In this document: positions 8,059-16,995 of the stretch, piece after piece
Layout: every line of letters starts with the position of its first letter
Position numbering within the stretch: position 1 is the first letter of the stretch
The notes under the pieces: model-generated
The model's input: the letters and a program-made list of their open reading frames with translations, nothing else
Told to the model about the DNA's origin: nothing
Databases searched by the model: none
Translations under genes and position numbers: made by a program
Assembly (NCBI RefSeq): GCF_902833085.1
Contig: NZ_CADFEB010000007.1
Coordinates: 434,001 to 498,000, forward strand
Origin: Burkholderia ubonensis
Lineage (GTDB): Bacteria; Pseudomonadota; Gammaproteobacteria; Burkholderiales; Burkholderiaceae
Reading direction: 5' to 3'
DNA length: 64,000 nucleotides

Positions 8059-8091
8059 GAACCCCCGCATCCGTCCGGCATGCGGGGGTTC
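8059..8091 (-). terminator. Rho-independent terminator of the tetronate operon
   Basis: GAACCCCCGCAT (8059-8070) and ATGCGGGGGTTC (8080-8091) form a perfect 12-bp stem with a 9-base loop. On the minus strand it is followed by a run of T (complement of the A-run at 8053-8058). It lies 23 bases after the denD stop. A homologous hairpin is at 334-368. Confidence 0.85.
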
Positions 8092-8114
8092 GTTCACGCA
8101 GTGCGACCACCGAA

Positions 8115-9086
8115 TCAGCGCCGCTCATCCTCGAGATAACTGCGAATCACATCGACAAACGACGCATCCCCCTTCAACCCGAGCGCTTCCGCACGCGACG
8201 TATCCCACCGCCCCGGCCAGCTCCCGACGATCTTCTCGACACGCTCATCCGGCTCGCGACGAATCAGCTTCACGACCTCGTCCCCCGCGACCTCGCGCAA
8301 CGCGGCGATCATCTCGTCGACCGTCACCGAAATCCCCGGCAGGTTGATCACGCGCTTGTTGCCGAGCTTTGCGCCGTCGAGCTCGCACCCCGCGACGAGC
8401 GCGTCGATCGCGCCGCGCGGCGACAGCAGCCACAGGCGCGTCGAACCAGGCACCGGGCACACGCTTTCCTCGCCGTTCAGCGGCTCGCGGATGATGCCGC
8501 TCGCGAACGACGACGCGGCCGCGTTCGGCCGGCCCGGCCGCACGCTGATCGTCGGCAGTCGCAGCACGCGGCCGTCGACGAAGCCGCGCCGCGCATAGTC
8601 GCCCAGCAGCAGCTCGGCGATCGCCTTCTCCGCGCCATACGACGATTGCGGGTTCAGCGCGGTGTCGTCCTGCACGACGTCCGGCAGCGCGCCGCCGTAC
8701 ACCGCGACGGAACTCGTGAACACGACACGCGGACGATGCCCACGCGCGCGGCACACTTCGAGCAGCATGCGCGACGCGTCGAGGTTGATCCGCATCCCGA
8801 GATCGAAATCGGCTTCGGCCTGACCGCTGACGATCGCCGCGAGATGGAAGATCGCGCCCGTCTGCGTGTCGATCGCGCTTTCGAGCACCGCGCGCTCGGC
8901 GATGTCGCCGACGATCGACGTCACGCGCGGATCGCCGAAATCACCGCCCTTGACGACGTCGAGCAGCACCAGCTCGGTGATGGGCTGAAGCCGGCCGTCC
9001 GCGCCGGTCAGCTCGCCGCGTTCGAGCAGCTTGCGCGCGAGACGCTGGCCGAGAAACCCGGCGCCGCCGGTGATCAGTACTTTCAT
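8115..9086 (-). CDS. denD: D-erythronate dehydrogenase (NAD-dependent epimerase/dehydratase family)
   Basis: 323 residues. An extended SDR enzyme with the NAD-binding GGAGFLG at 7-13, HLAAIVSG near 81, and the catalytic pair Tyr150-x3-Lys154 (SSYGAEK). In the DenD family it oxidises D-erythronate to 2-oxo-D-tetronate in the cytoplasm. The assignment rests on fold plus context, since otnI, otnC, otnK and a threonate dehydrogenase gene precede it in the same operon. It is the last gene before the terminator at 8059-8091. A degenerate copy of its 3' end lies at 391-506, across the accessory island. Confidence 0.88.
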   Translation of the reverse strand: MKVLITGGAGFLGQRLARKLLERGELTGADGRLQPITELVLLDVVKGGDFGDPRVTSIVGDIAERAVLESAIDTQTGAIFHLAAIVSGQAEADFDLGMRINLDASRMLLEVCRARGHRPRVVFTSSVAVYGGALPDVVQDDTALNPQSSYGAEKAIAELLLGDYARRGFVDGRVLRLPTISVRPGRPNAAASSFASGIIREPLNGEESVCPVPGSTRLWLLSPRGAIDALVAGCELDGAKLGNKRVINLPGISVTVDEMIAALREVAGDEVVKLIRREPDERVEKIVGSWPGRWDTSRAEALGLKGDASFVDVIRSYLEDERR

Positions 9087-9114
9087 GTTCGTTGCCCTCG
9101 TGGAAATGCGGGAA

Positions 9115-9891
9115 TCACAGGTAAGGCTTCAGCCAGCCGAGGCCAGCGGACGTGCCGGCCTTCGGGCGGTATTCGCAGCCGATCCAGCCGTCGTAGCCGA
9201 GCGCATCGATCAGGTCGAACAGGTACGGATAGTTCAGCTCGCCGAGATCCGGCTCGTGACGCTCCGGCACGCCCGCGATCTGGATGTGGCCGATGCCCGC
9301 GAAATCGCGCTTGAGCTTCATCGCGAGATCGCCTTCGACGATCTGGCAGTGGTAGCAGTCGAACTGCACCTTCAGGTTCGGCGCGCGGACTTCCGCGCAG
9401 ATCGCATGCGCATCGTCCTGCCTGCTGATGAAGTAGCCGGGCATGTCGCGCTGGTTGATCGGTTCGACGAGGATCGTGATGCCGTGCGCGAAGGCGGCCT
9501 GCGCGGCATGCGCGAGGTTCGCGACATAGGTCGCACGATGGCGCGCGCGGTCCTGGCCCGGCGCAATCAGCCCGGCCATCACGTGCAGCTTCGTGTTGCC
9601 GAGCACGCGCGCGTAGTCGAGCGCGGTGTCGATGCCGCGCCGGAACTCGTCCTCGCGGCCCGGCAGCGACGCGATCCCGCGCTCGCCGGCGGCCCAGTCG
9701 CCGGGCGGCGCGTTGAACAGCGCCTGCGTGAGGCCGTGCTGGTCGAGGCGTTCGCGGATGTCCTCGGCGGCGAAGTCGTACGGGAACAGGTACTCGACCG
9801 CCTTGAAGCCGTCGTGAGCGGCGGCGGCGAAGCGCTCGAGGAACGCGTATTCGTTGTACATCATCGAGAGGTTGGCGGCGAAGCGTGGCAT
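9115..9891 (-). CDS. otnI: 2-oxo-tetronate isomerase (hydroxypyruvate isomerase family)
   Basis: 258 residues, a xylose-isomerase-like TIM barrel of the Hyi/OtnI family. It starts MPRFAANLSMMYNEYAF and carries the metal-site motifs LVEPINQRDMPGYF, VQFDCYHCQ and HIQIAGVPERHEP, with the C-terminal IGCEYRP. OtnI converts 2-oxo-tetronate to 3-oxo-tetronate, the substrate of OtnK. The gene lies 28 bases upstream of denD in the same operon. Length and motifs match the family. Hydroxypyruvate isomerase (Hyi) is the alternative, but the operon favours OtnI. Confidence 0.87.
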   Translation of the reverse strand: MPRFAANLSMMYNEYAFLERFAAAAHDGFKAVEYLFPYDFAAEDIRERLDQHGLTQALFNAPPGDWAAGERGIASLPGREDEFRRGIDTALDYARVLGNTKLHVMAGLIAPGQDRARHRATYVANLAHAAQAAFAHGITILVEPINQRDMPGYFISRQDDAHAICAEVRAPNLKVQFDCYHCQIVEGDLAMKLKRDFAGIGHIQIAGVPERHEPDLGELNYPYLFDLIDALGYDGWIGCEYRPKAGTSAGLGWLKPYL

Positions 9892-9949
9892 GGCAGCAGA
9901 TCCTGTCAGTGAGAAAAAAGGGGGCAGCCGTGCGGCGCCCCGGCGTCGA

Positions 9950-11275
9950 TCAGCGGTTGACCAGTTTGGCCGGCGTGAGCCAGACGGCGATCGCGCCGAT
10001 CACGAGCATCGCCGACAGCACGTACATGCCGGACGACGTGCTGTGCGTGGCGTCCTTCAGGTAGCCGATCACATACGGGCTCGCGAAGCCGGCGAGGTTG
10101 CCGACCGAGTTGATGATCGCGATGCCGGCCGCGGCCGCGCTGCCCGCGAGGAACGCGGTCGGCAGCGACCAGAAGAGGGGCGCGCAGGTCAGCACGCCGC
10201 CCGCCGCGATCGACAGGAACACGATCGACACGGCGGTATTGTGCGAGTAAGACGCGGCGACCGCAAAGCCGGCCGCGCCCATCAACGCCGGTACGATCAG
10301 GTGCCAGCGGCGCTCGCGGCGCTTGTCCGCGCTGTGGCCGAACAGGTTCATCGCGACGATCGCGAACAGGAACGGAATTGCGGACAGCAGGCCGATCTGC
10401 AGCGTGTCGGTGATGCCGGTCGACTTGACGAGCGTCGGCATCCAGAACGTCAGCCCGTACTGGCCGGTGACGAACGCGAAGTAGATCAGCGACATCCACC
10501 ACATGCGCGGGTCCGCGAACACGGCCTTCAGCGAATGGCCGTGCTGCTGTTGCTCCTGCGGCTGCGCGGCGATCTCGTCCTCGAGCAACTGTTTCTCGCG
10601 GTCGCTCAGCCATTTCGCGCCGCGGATGTTGTTGTCGAGATAGAGCACCGTCGCGATGCCGATCAGGAGCGCCGGCACGGCCTCGATCATGAACATCCAT
10701 TGCCAGCCGTGGAAGCCCGAGCCGCCGTGGAAGCGCTCCATGATCCAGCCCGACAGCGGGTTGCCGAAGATCCCGGACACCGGAATCGCGGACATGAACA
10801 CCGCGATGATCTTCGCGCGGCGGTGCGACGGGAACCAGTACGTGAGGTACAGGATGACGCCCGGGTAGAAGCCCGCTTCCGCGAGGCCGAGCAGGAAGCG
10901 CAGCACGTAGAACTGCGTGGGCGTCTTCACGAACGCGAACAGCGCGGACAGGATGCCCCACGTGATCATGATCCGCGCGATCCAGATGCGCGCGCCGATC
11001 CGGTGCATCAGCAGGTTGCTCGGCAGTTCGAACAGGAAGTAGCCGATGAAGAAGATCCCGGCGCCGAGCCCGAACACGGTCTCGCTGAACGCGAGATCCT
11101 GCGACATCTGCAGCTTCGCGAAGCCGACGTTCACGCGGTCGAGATACGCGACCACGTAGCACAGCATCAGGAACGGCACGATGCGCCAGAAAACTTTCTT
11201 GTAGGTGAGGTCCAGTTCGGCCGAACCGGCGGCCGTGGCGGGCGAACGGCCTGCGGCCGCGTCGAGAGCTGTCAT
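9950..11275 (-). CDS. MFS transporter, anion:cation symporter (tetronate uptake)
   Basis: 441 residues from ATG 11275, which has a GGAGACGACG ribosome site; upstream in-frame codons belong to other frames. About 12 membrane segments with the family signature after TM1 (YLDRVNVGFAKLQM) and LGLAEAGFYPG in the middle. A cytoplasmic loop near residues 205-240 has a polar Gln run (EQQQH). Transporters of this ACS subfamily import organic anions. Its position between otnC and otnI implies uptake of threonate, erythronate or related sugar acids. It is separated by 113 bases from otnC and 58 from otnI. Confidence 0.88.
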   Translation of the reverse strand: MTALDAAAGRSPATAAGSAELDLTYKKVFWRIVPFLMLCYVVAYLDRVNVGFAKLQMSQDLAFSETVFGLGAGIFFIGYFLFELPSNLLMHRIGARIWIARIMITWGILSALFAFVKTPTQFYVLRFLLGLAEAGFYPGVILYLTYWFPSHRRAKIIAVFMSAIPVSGIFGNPLSGWIMERFHGGSGFHGWQWMFMIEAVPALLIGIATVLYLDNNIRGAKWLSDREKQLLEDEIAAQPQEQQQHGHSLKAVFADPRMWWMSLIYFAFVTGQYGLTFWMPTLVKSTGITDTLQIGLLSAIPFLFAIVAMNLFGHSADKRRERRWHLIVPALMGAAGFAVAASYSHNTAVSIVFLSIAAGGVLTCAPLFWSLPTAFLAGSAAAAGIAIINSVGNLAGFASPYVIGYLKDATHSTSSGMYVLSAMLVIGAIAVWLTPAKLVNR

Positions 11276-11388
11276 CGTCGTCTCCAATCCAATGATGGGG
11301 GGTGCCGGCGGCGCGTACGACGCCGGTCGTTGGTGTGTGCTTGCTGACGGAACAAAGGCCCGCGCACACGGCGGGCAGAAATGGCGAG

Positions 11389-12027
11389 TTACCAGCGCGC
11401 GCCGAACGCTTGCCTGAGCTCGTCGAGCGCCGCTTCGGACAGCGGCTCGGGTTTCGGCTCGGTCATCAGCCACAGGCGCGCCGTTTCCTCGAGCTCCTCG
11501 AGCGCGTACGACGCCTGCGACACCGATGCGCCCCACATCACCGGGCCGAGCCGGTCGAGCAGCACGCCGCGCACGCGGTCGGCGAGCGCGGCGACTTCGG
11601 CCGCGACCTCCGGGTCGCCGGGGCGGCGGTAGCGGATCAGCGGGATGTGGCCGACCTTCATCACGTAGTACGGCGTGATCGGCGGCAGCACGTCGGTGTC
11701 GCGCCACACGCCCGCGAGCGTCAGCGCGACGAGATGCGTCGAATGCGTATGGACGATGCCGTTCGCTTCCGCGTTGCGCGCATAGATGTTGCGATGCAGC
11801 GTCAGCGTCTTCGACGGCTTGCCGCCCGACACCGGCCGGCCGTCGAGGCCGACCTTCGCGATGTCGTTCGGGTCGAGCCGGCCGAGGCACGCGTCGGTCG
11901 GCGTGATGAGCCAGCCGTCGTCGAGCCGCGCGCTGATGTTGCCCGCGCTGCCGACCGCATGGCCGCGCGCATACAGGCTCGCGCCGACCACGCAGATTTC
12001 CTCGCGCAGTGTTGCCTCGATGCTCAT
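11389..12027 (-). CDS. otnC: 3-oxo-tetronate 4-phosphate decarboxylase (class II aldolase family)
   Basis: 212 residues from ATG 12027, which overlaps the otnK stop by four bases. Class II aldolase/adducin fold with GSAGNISAR (phosphate site), GKPSKTLTLH and the zinc ligands in IVHTHSTH. OtnC decarboxylates 3-oxo-tetronate 4-phosphate to dihydroxyacetone phosphate, delivering the pathway to glycolysis. The overlap with otnK suggests translational coupling. Related aldolases (ygbL) differ little in sequence; the otnK neighbour supports this name. Confidence 0.9.
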   Translation of the reverse strand: MSIEATLREEICVVGASLYARGHAVGSAGNISARLDDGWLITPTDACLGRLDPNDIAKVGLDGRPVSGGKPSKTLTLHRNIYARNAEANGIVHTHSTHLVALTLAGVWRDTDVLPPITPYYVMKVGHIPLIRYRRPGDPEVAAEVAALADRVRGVLLDRLGPVMWGASVSQASYALEELEETARLWLMTEPKPEPLSEAALDELRQAFGARW

Positions 12028-13313
12028 CGGCCGGCTCCGTCCAGTTGGCGCAGCGCCTTGTCGAAGAAATCGACCGCGCCGAAATTGCCCGACTTCAGCG
12101 CGAGGCCGAGCGGCTGCGCGTCGATCGTCGCCGTTGCGGGCACGCCCGGATCGATCTGCGCGCCGATCTGCAGCGATTTCACGTCGAGCGCCTGCACGAC
12201 CGCGCCGGAGGTCTCGCCGCCCGCGACGACGAACTTGCGCACGCCGAGCGCGCGCAGGCCCCGCGCGATCGCGGCGAGCGTGCTTTCGACGAGATGGCCG
12301 GCCGCTTCGACGCCGAGCGCCTGCTGGACGGCCTTCACTTCGTCGGGCGTCGCGGTCGCGTAGATCAGCACCGGTTCGGGCAGGTGCGAGCGCGCGAACG
12401 CGAGCGCCTGCTCGACCACCGGCTCGCCGCGCGCCGCCGCGAGCGGATCGATGCGCAAGCTCGGGCGCTGCGCGCGCCATTCGGCGACCTGCGCATTGGT
12501 TGCCTTCGACGCGCTGCCGGCGAGCACGGCAGAGAACCCGTCGATGCGCGGCAGCGATGCCGCGTTGTCGCGCTCGGGCAGCAGGCCCGCCGTGCGGAAA
12601 TTGGCCGGCAGGCCGAGCGCAACGCCCGAGCCGCCGGTGACGAGCGGCAGGTCCGCGCACGCTTCGCCGAGCACGTACAGGTCGTGATCGGACAGCGCGT
12701 CGGCGATCGCGAAGCGCGCGCCTTCCGCGCGCAGCTGCGCGATCGTCGCGCGCACGGCGGCGGCGCCGAGGCCGACCGCGTCGTAGCGGATCAGGCCGAC
12801 TTTCGACGGCGTCTGCCGCTGCAGCACGCGCACGAGGTTCGCGTCCCGCATCGGCGTGAGCGGATGGTTCTCCATGCCCGAATCGTTCAGCAGCACGTCG
12901 CCGACGAACAGGTGACCACGGAAGATCGTGCGGCCGTTCTCCGGGAACGCCGGGCACGCGATCGCGAAGCCGCCGCCCGCCGCGTCGAGCAGCGCGTCGG
13001 CGACCGGGCCGATGTTGCCCGCGTCGGTCGAGTCGAACGTCGAGCAGTACTTGAAGAAGAACTGGCGGCAGCCCTGCGCGCGCAGCCATTCGAGCGCGGC
13101 GAGCGATTGCGCGACGGCGTCGGCCGCGGGAATCGTGCGCGACTTCAGCGCAACGACGATCGCGTCGGCGTCGAGCGTGGCGCCATCGGCGGGCACGCCG
13201 ATCGTCTGCACGGTGCGCATGCCGCTCTTGACGAGCATGTTCGCGAGATCGGTCGCGCCGGTGAAATCGTCGGCGATGCAGCCGAGCAGGGGGCGGGAAG
13301 CGGATGCGTTCAT
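12024..13313 (-). CDS. otnK: 3-oxo-tetronate kinase (four-carbon acid sugar kinase)
   Basis: 429 residues of the DUF1537 kinase family. The N-terminal domain begins LLGCIADDFTGATDLANML, the substrate-binding motif of the family, with KYCSTFDST near residue 90. The C-terminal nucleotide-binding half ends with FVVAGGETSGAVVQAL. OtnK phosphorylates 3-oxo-tetronate at C4 using ATP. It overlaps otnC by ATGA and is 19 bases downstream of ltnD. Confidence 0.9.
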   Translation of the reverse strand: MNASASRPLLGCIADDFTGATDLANMLVKSGMRTVQTIGVPADGATLDADAIVVALKSRTIPAADAVAQSLAALEWLRAQGCRQFFFKYCSTFDSTDAGNIGPVADALLDAAGGGFAIACPAFPENGRTIFRGHLFVGDVLLNDSGMENHPLTPMRDANLVRVLQRQTPSKVGLIRYDAVGLGAAAVRATIAQLRAEGARFAIADALSDHDLYVLGEACADLPLVTGGSGVALGLPANFRTAGLLPERDNAASLPRIDGFSAVLAGSASKATNAQVAEWRAQRPSLRIDPLAAARGEPVVEQALAFARSHLPEPVLIYATATPDEVKAVQQALGVEAAGHLVESTLAAIARGLRALGVRKFVVAGGETSGAVVQALDVKSLQIGAQIDPGVPATATIDAQPLGLALKSGNFGAVDFFDKALRQLDGAGR

Positions 13314-13332
13314 GGTCGTGGCCTCGCGCGGA

Positions 13333-14223
13333 TCAACGGGACGGCGGCAGCGTGATGCCGGGGAAGGTCTTGATCACGGCGGAATCGTCCTCGCCGCCGT
13401 GGCCGGCGCTCGACGCGCTCATGAACATCTGGTGCGCGGCAGCCGACAGCGGCAGCGGGAATTTGCTGCGGCGCGCGGTGTCGAGCACGAGGCCGAGATC
13501 CTTCACGAAGATGTCGACCGCGGACAGCGGCGTGTAGTCGCCGTTCAGGATGTGCGGCACGCGGTTCTCGAACATCCACGAGTTGCCGGCGCTGTGCGTG
13601 ATCACGTCGTAGAGCGCGTCGGCGTCGACGCCTTCGCGCAGGCCGAGCGCCATCGCTTCGGCGGCCGCCGCGATGTGCACGCCCGCGAGCAGCTGGTTGA
13701 TGATCTTCACTTTCGAGCCGACGCCGTGCGCGCTGCCGAGGCGATAGACCTTGCCTGCGATCGCAGCCAGCACGTCCTCGCACGCGGCGTAGGCGGCAGC
13801 GGGGCCGGACGTCATCATCGTCATCTCGCCGGACGCCGCGCGCGCGGCGCCGCCGGACACCGGCGCGTCGAGCATCTGCAGCCCGGCCGCCTCGATGCGC
13901 CGGCCGAGCGCGATCGCGAACTCGGGCGCGACGGTCGCGCTCGCGATCACGACGCCGCCCGGCTTCATCCGCGCGACCGCGCCGTGCTCGCCGAACAGAA
14001 CCGTTTCGGACTGCTCTGCATTGACGACGAGCGTAACGACGACGTCGCACAGTGCGCCGAGCTCGGCGGGCGTCGCGCACGCGATGCCGCCTTCGGCCGC
14101 GAACGCGTTCAGCACCGGCTCGCGCACGTCGCATGCGTGCACGCGAAACCCGGCGCGCAGCAGCGAGCGGGCGACGCCCAGGCCCATCGCGCCGAGACCG
14201 ATGACTCCAACATTTCGTGACAT
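13333..14223 (-). CDS. ltnD: L-threonate dehydrogenase (3-hydroxyisobutyrate dehydrogenase family)
   Basis: 296 residues from ATG 14223, which has AAGG upstream (a TTG six bases earlier is possible). Rossmann motif GVIGLGAMGLGVA at the N-terminus, the family motif DAPVSGGAARAASGEMT near residue 117, and the catalytic Lys region GVGSKVKIINQLL near 168. LtnD oxidises L-threonate to 2-oxo-tetronate. With denD it gives the operon entry points for both L-threonate and D-erythronate. It is the first catabolic gene after the GntR regulator, from which it is separated by the MITE-like element. Confidence 0.87.
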   Translation of the reverse strand: MSRNVGVIGLGAMGLGVARSLLRAGFRVHACDVREPVLNAFAAEGGIACATPAELGALCDVVVTLVVNAEQSETVLFGEHGAVARMKPGGVVIASATVAPEFAIALGRRIEAAGLQMLDAPVSGGAARAASGEMTMMTSGPAAAYAACEDVLAAIAGKVYRLGSAHGVGSKVKIINQLLAGVHIAAAAEAMALGLREGVDADALYDVITHSAGNSWMFENRVPHILNGDYTPLSAVDIFVKDLGLVLDTARRSKFPLPLSAAAHQMFMSASSAGHGGEDDSAVIKTFPGITLPPSR

Positions 14224-14291
14224 GGTCAACCTTGATCGATTCGTGAGAAAAGGGCGGCGCGCCGCCGCGTTCAGCAGATGCCGGCTTCAGT

Positions 14292-14581
14292 TAGGGCCTG
14301 TTCCCGCTAATAACGGGCTTGCGAACGTGCGTTGCCGGTCGTAGTGCAAGGAGGAGGAGCGCCGTTTGGCCGAGCCAAACAAGCGACGACCGACGCCGCA
14401 ATACGGCCGGCAACGCGCGTTCCCCTGTTTGGAAAAATTCATTCGTGGGGCTGGCCGCCAGAAGGGCCGATCGCCGCGTCATGCTCCTTGCGAATACGTC
14501 GAGTATTCGCTGCGTCGCAATCCTCGCGCTCGGCCCTTCTGGCGGCCAGCGCAAGCCCGTTATTAGCGGGAACAGGCCCTA
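14292..14581. mobile_element. MITE-like palindromic element inserted in the 3' end of the GntR gene
   Basis: Identical 33-base terminal inverted repeats lie at 14291-14323 and 14550-14582, starting TTAGGGCCTGTTCCCGC. The outer TA on each side is consistent with a TA target duplication around a 286-bp core (14294-14579). Inside are further inverted pairs (ggccgccagaagggccg near 14453 and its complement near 14533) and a hairpin GTTTGGC-CGA-GCCAAAC near 14370. There is no transposase ORF, so it is a non-autonomous element. Its minus strand is open and has been captured as the C-terminus of the upstream regulator. Confidence 0.75.
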
Positions 14582-15272
14582 AGCGGCGGGCCGCGTTGTA
14601 CATGTGCGTGCGTGCGGCGTTGCGCGCCGCGCTCGGGTCGCGCGCGCGGATCGCGTCGGCGATCGCCGCGTGTTCTTCGCGAACCTGCCGCGAGAAATCC
14701 TCGCGCGTCGCCTCGTTGCCGCGCGTGACCTTTACGCCCGCTTCGAGATACTGGTTCAGGAACTGCAGCGTCTTCAGGAAATACGGGTTGCCGGTGACGG
14801 CCGCGATCGTGCGGTGGAACGCGACGTCCTCGGCGACGCCGTCGCGCCCTTCGGCCACCGCGTCATCGATCTTGCGCAGCGAGTCGTCGATGTCGGCCAT
14901 GTCGTCGGCGGTGTGATGCAGTGCGGCTTCGGCGGCGACTTCCGCCTCGATCGCGCGGCGCACCGCGAGCAGGTGCGGCAGCGAGCTCGCCTCGACCGCT
15001 TCCGCGTAGTCGATGCGCAGCGGCCGGATCGCGCCGTGCTGGTTCACGTACACGCCGCTGCCCTGGCGCGGCTCGACGACGCCTTCGTTCTTCAGGCGCG
15101 AGATCGCCTCGCGGATCACGGTGCGGCTCACGCCGAATTCGTGCGCGAGCACGGCCTCGGTCGGCAGCTTGCCGGTGGCCGCGAAACTGCCGGCCTCGAT
15201 CTGCTTCAGAAGCTGCTGCGCGACGTGGTCGCTCATCGCGCGGGCGGGAATTTTCTCGAACATGGCGCTCAT
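14439..15272 (-). CDS. GntR/FadR-family regulator with a C-terminus supplied by a mobile element
   Basis: 277 residues. The winged-helix domain occupies ~10-75 (KLPTEAVLAHEFGVSRTVIREAIS split across the recognition helix) and the all-helical FCD ligand domain ~90-225, with metal-binding positions such as DVAFHRTIAA and REEHAAIADAI. The last ~46 residues (from LGPVPANNGLALAARR) are encoded by the inserted MITE. Removing the element and one TA restores RRLTEAGIC and a stop, the probable native end. The regulator lies just upstream of the tetronate operon and presumably controls it. Whether the tail alters function is unknown; the core domains are intact. Confidence 0.85.
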   Translation of the reverse strand: MSAMFEKIPARAMSDHVAQQLLKQIEAGSFAATGKLPTEAVLAHEFGVSRTVIREAISRLKNEGVVEPRQGSGVYVNQHGAIRPLRIDYAEAVEASSLPHLLAVRRAIEAEVAAEAALHHTADDMADIDDSLRKIDDAVAEGRDGVAEDVAFHRTIAAVTGNPYFLKTLQFLNQYLEAGVKVTRGNEATREDFSRQVREEHAAIADAIRARDPSAARNAARTHMYNAARRLGPVPANNGLALAARRAEREDCDAANTRRIRKEHDAAIGPSGGQPHE

Positions 15273-15468
15273 GTTTGTAAGGTGATGTGGTCATCATACA
15301 AATTTCAAAGAACGGGAGCATCCGGAATAACCCTCGATCAACGCGGCGTGACGTCAGCGGGATTTGACCCGCCGTACCCCTCGGCAAGCCGCCGTGACAC
15401 CGGGCCGATCGCCTACACTGAAGCAACCGGACCGGGTCCGGCCATTGCTACCACCAGCGGGGCAAGCC

Positions 15469-16614
15469 ATGTTTGTGAGCCAGCCAGAACGAATGGAATT
15501 GCCGGGGCAGGTCGTGCTCGTCCTGCAGGGCGGCGGCGCGTTGGGCGCGTACCAGCTCGGCGTGTTCCAGGCGATGAGCGAATCCGGCATCGAGCCGGAC
15601 TGGGTCATCGGCACCTCGATCGGCGCGATCAATGCGGCGTTGATCGTCGGGAATCCGCCCGAGCATCGCTATCGGCGCCTCGCGGAGTTCTGGCGCCGCG
15701 TGACCGAGCGAACCGAGCTCGCCGGCCCCGGCGCGCTGCCGGGCTGGGACAGGCTGTTTGCCGAGATGATGATCATCGGCGGCGGCATCACGGGGTTCTT
15801 CGAGCCGAATCCCGCGTCGTGGCTCGGGCCGATGGCCCGCCTGGGCGTCGATCGCGCGTCCTATTACAGGATCGCGCCGCTGCGCGACACGCTCGTCTCG
15901 CTGATCGAGCCCGACCTGCTGAACGCGGGCCGGCCGCGCCTGACCGTCGGCGCCGTGAACGCATGCACGGGCGAGATGCGCTATTTCGACTCGCGCGACC
16001 CCCACAACCCGCTGACCGTCGAGCACATCATGAGCTCGGGCGCGCTGCCGCCGGCGTTCCCCGCGGTGCGGATCGACGGCCAGCCGTACTGGGACGGCGG
16101 CGTCTATTCCAATACCCCGGTCGAAGTGGTGCTGGACGATGCGCCGCGCCGGAGCTCGATCATCTTCTCGGTGCAGATGTGGAATCCGGTCGGCCCCGAG
16201 CCGGAGAGCATCTGGCAGGTATCGGAACGGCAGAAGGACATCCAGTACGCGAGCCGCACCGACAGCCAGATCAAGCGTCAGCAGCAGATCCACCGCCTGC
16301 GCCACGTGATTCGCGAACTGGTCCGGCACGTGCCGGAAGCCGAGCGCGCGACGCCCGAAGTCCGGGCGCTGGCCGCGTGGGGATGCCAGACCACGATGCG
16401 CGTGATCAAGCTCGCCGCGCCGCGGCTCGACGGGGACAACCAGTTCAAGGACATCGATTTCACGCCGGCCGGCATCGCCGCCCGCCGGCGGGCCGGCTAC
16501 GATGCCGCGATGCGCGCGATTGCGGCGCGCCCGTGGGAGACGCCGATGGACCCGATCGAGGGATTGAGCGTCTACAGTCCGGACGAAACCGCGACCAGCG
16601 AAGCGCGTGTTTGA
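15469..16614 (+). CDS. Patatin-like phospholipase
   Basis: 381 residues from ATG 15469. Patatin fold: oxyanion loop LQGGGALGAYQLG (19-31), nucleophile Ser50 in GTSIG, and catalytic Asp209 in YWDGGVYSN. These define the Ser-Asp dyad of bacterial patatin lipases acting on membrane phospholipids. No signal peptide is visible, so it is probably cytoplasmic or exported by another route. The C-terminal ~100 residues (RQKDIQYASRTDSQIKRQQQ) fit the DUF3734 extension of this subfamily. It is divergent from the GntR gene and followed 87 bases later by a small gene. Confidence 0.88.
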   Translation: MFVSQPERMELPGQVVLVLQGGGALGAYQLGVFQAMSESGIEPDWVIGTSIGAINAALIVGNPPEHRYRRLAEFWRRVTERTELAGPGALPGWDRLFAEMMIIGGGITGFFEPNPASWLGPMARLGVDRASYYRIAPLRDTLVSLIEPDLLNAGRPRLTVGAVNACTGEMRYFDSRDPHNPLTVEHIMSSGALPPAFPAVRIDGQPYWDGGVYSNTPVEVVLDDAPRRSSIIFSVQMWNPVGPEPESIWQVSERQKDIQYASRTDSQIKRQQQIHRLRHVIRELVRHVPEAERATPEVRALAAWGCQTTMRVIKLAAPRLDGDNQFKDIDFTPAGIAARRRAGYDAAMRAIAARPWETPMDPIEGLSVYSPDETATSEARV

Positions 16615-16701
16615 TGCACTTCGCGCGGCCGCGATCGGGCGCGCCGGGACGGCGATCAAAGCTGGTATGCTGCCCTGATCGTATCCATGGAGGAGGGTGT
16701 C

Positions 16702-16941
16702 ATGGCTGCAAAGCAAGTGTCGAAGAAAAAGTACCTGAAGATTCTCAACAAGCGCCTGCGTGCGCAGCCGGACGCCTCGGCCGGCGCGTCGTTCGTGTTC
16801 TACCCGCCGGGCGCGAAGGCGAAACAGGCAACCGGCGTCGTCTCCAGCGAGTCGGGCAGCAAGCACGATCTGGCGATGATGGCCGCAATTCAGCGCAAGG
16901 CGGCCGAGGAGTTCATCGTGACCGACGCGCGGGCGAAGTAG
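16702..16941 (+). CDS. Small basic hypothetical protein
   Basis: 79 residues from ATG 16702 with an excellent GGAGGAGGG site upstream. The N-terminus is Lys-rich (MAAKQVSKKKYLKILNKRLR); the middle reads GASFVFYPPGAKAKQ. Soluble, no Cys. Codon use matches the neighbours, so it is a real gene. It lies downstream of the patatin gene on the same strand and may share its transcript. Function unknown. Confidence 0.7.
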   Translation: MAAKQVSKKKYLKILNKRLRAQPDASAGASFVFYPPGAKAKQATGVVSSESGSKHDLAMMAAIQRKAAEEFIVTDARAK

Positions 16942-16995
16942 GCGGGCGTAGCCTGATCGACGCCCGGCGGCGCGCACGAGGCGCGGGGCCTTTCG

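Noticed and set aside
391..8110. Integrative element with its own integrase
   Set aside because: No tyrosine or serine recombinase frame found in the interval, and no tRNA at either end.
9854..11347. Long plus-strand frame opposite the MFS transporter
   Set aside because: Arg/Glu/His-rich shadow; the minus-strand gene has membrane segments, family motifs and a ribosome site.
14292..14581. Complete insertion sequence
   Set aside because: Under 300 bp with no transposase; only the terminal repeats and TA flanks remain, so called MITE-like.
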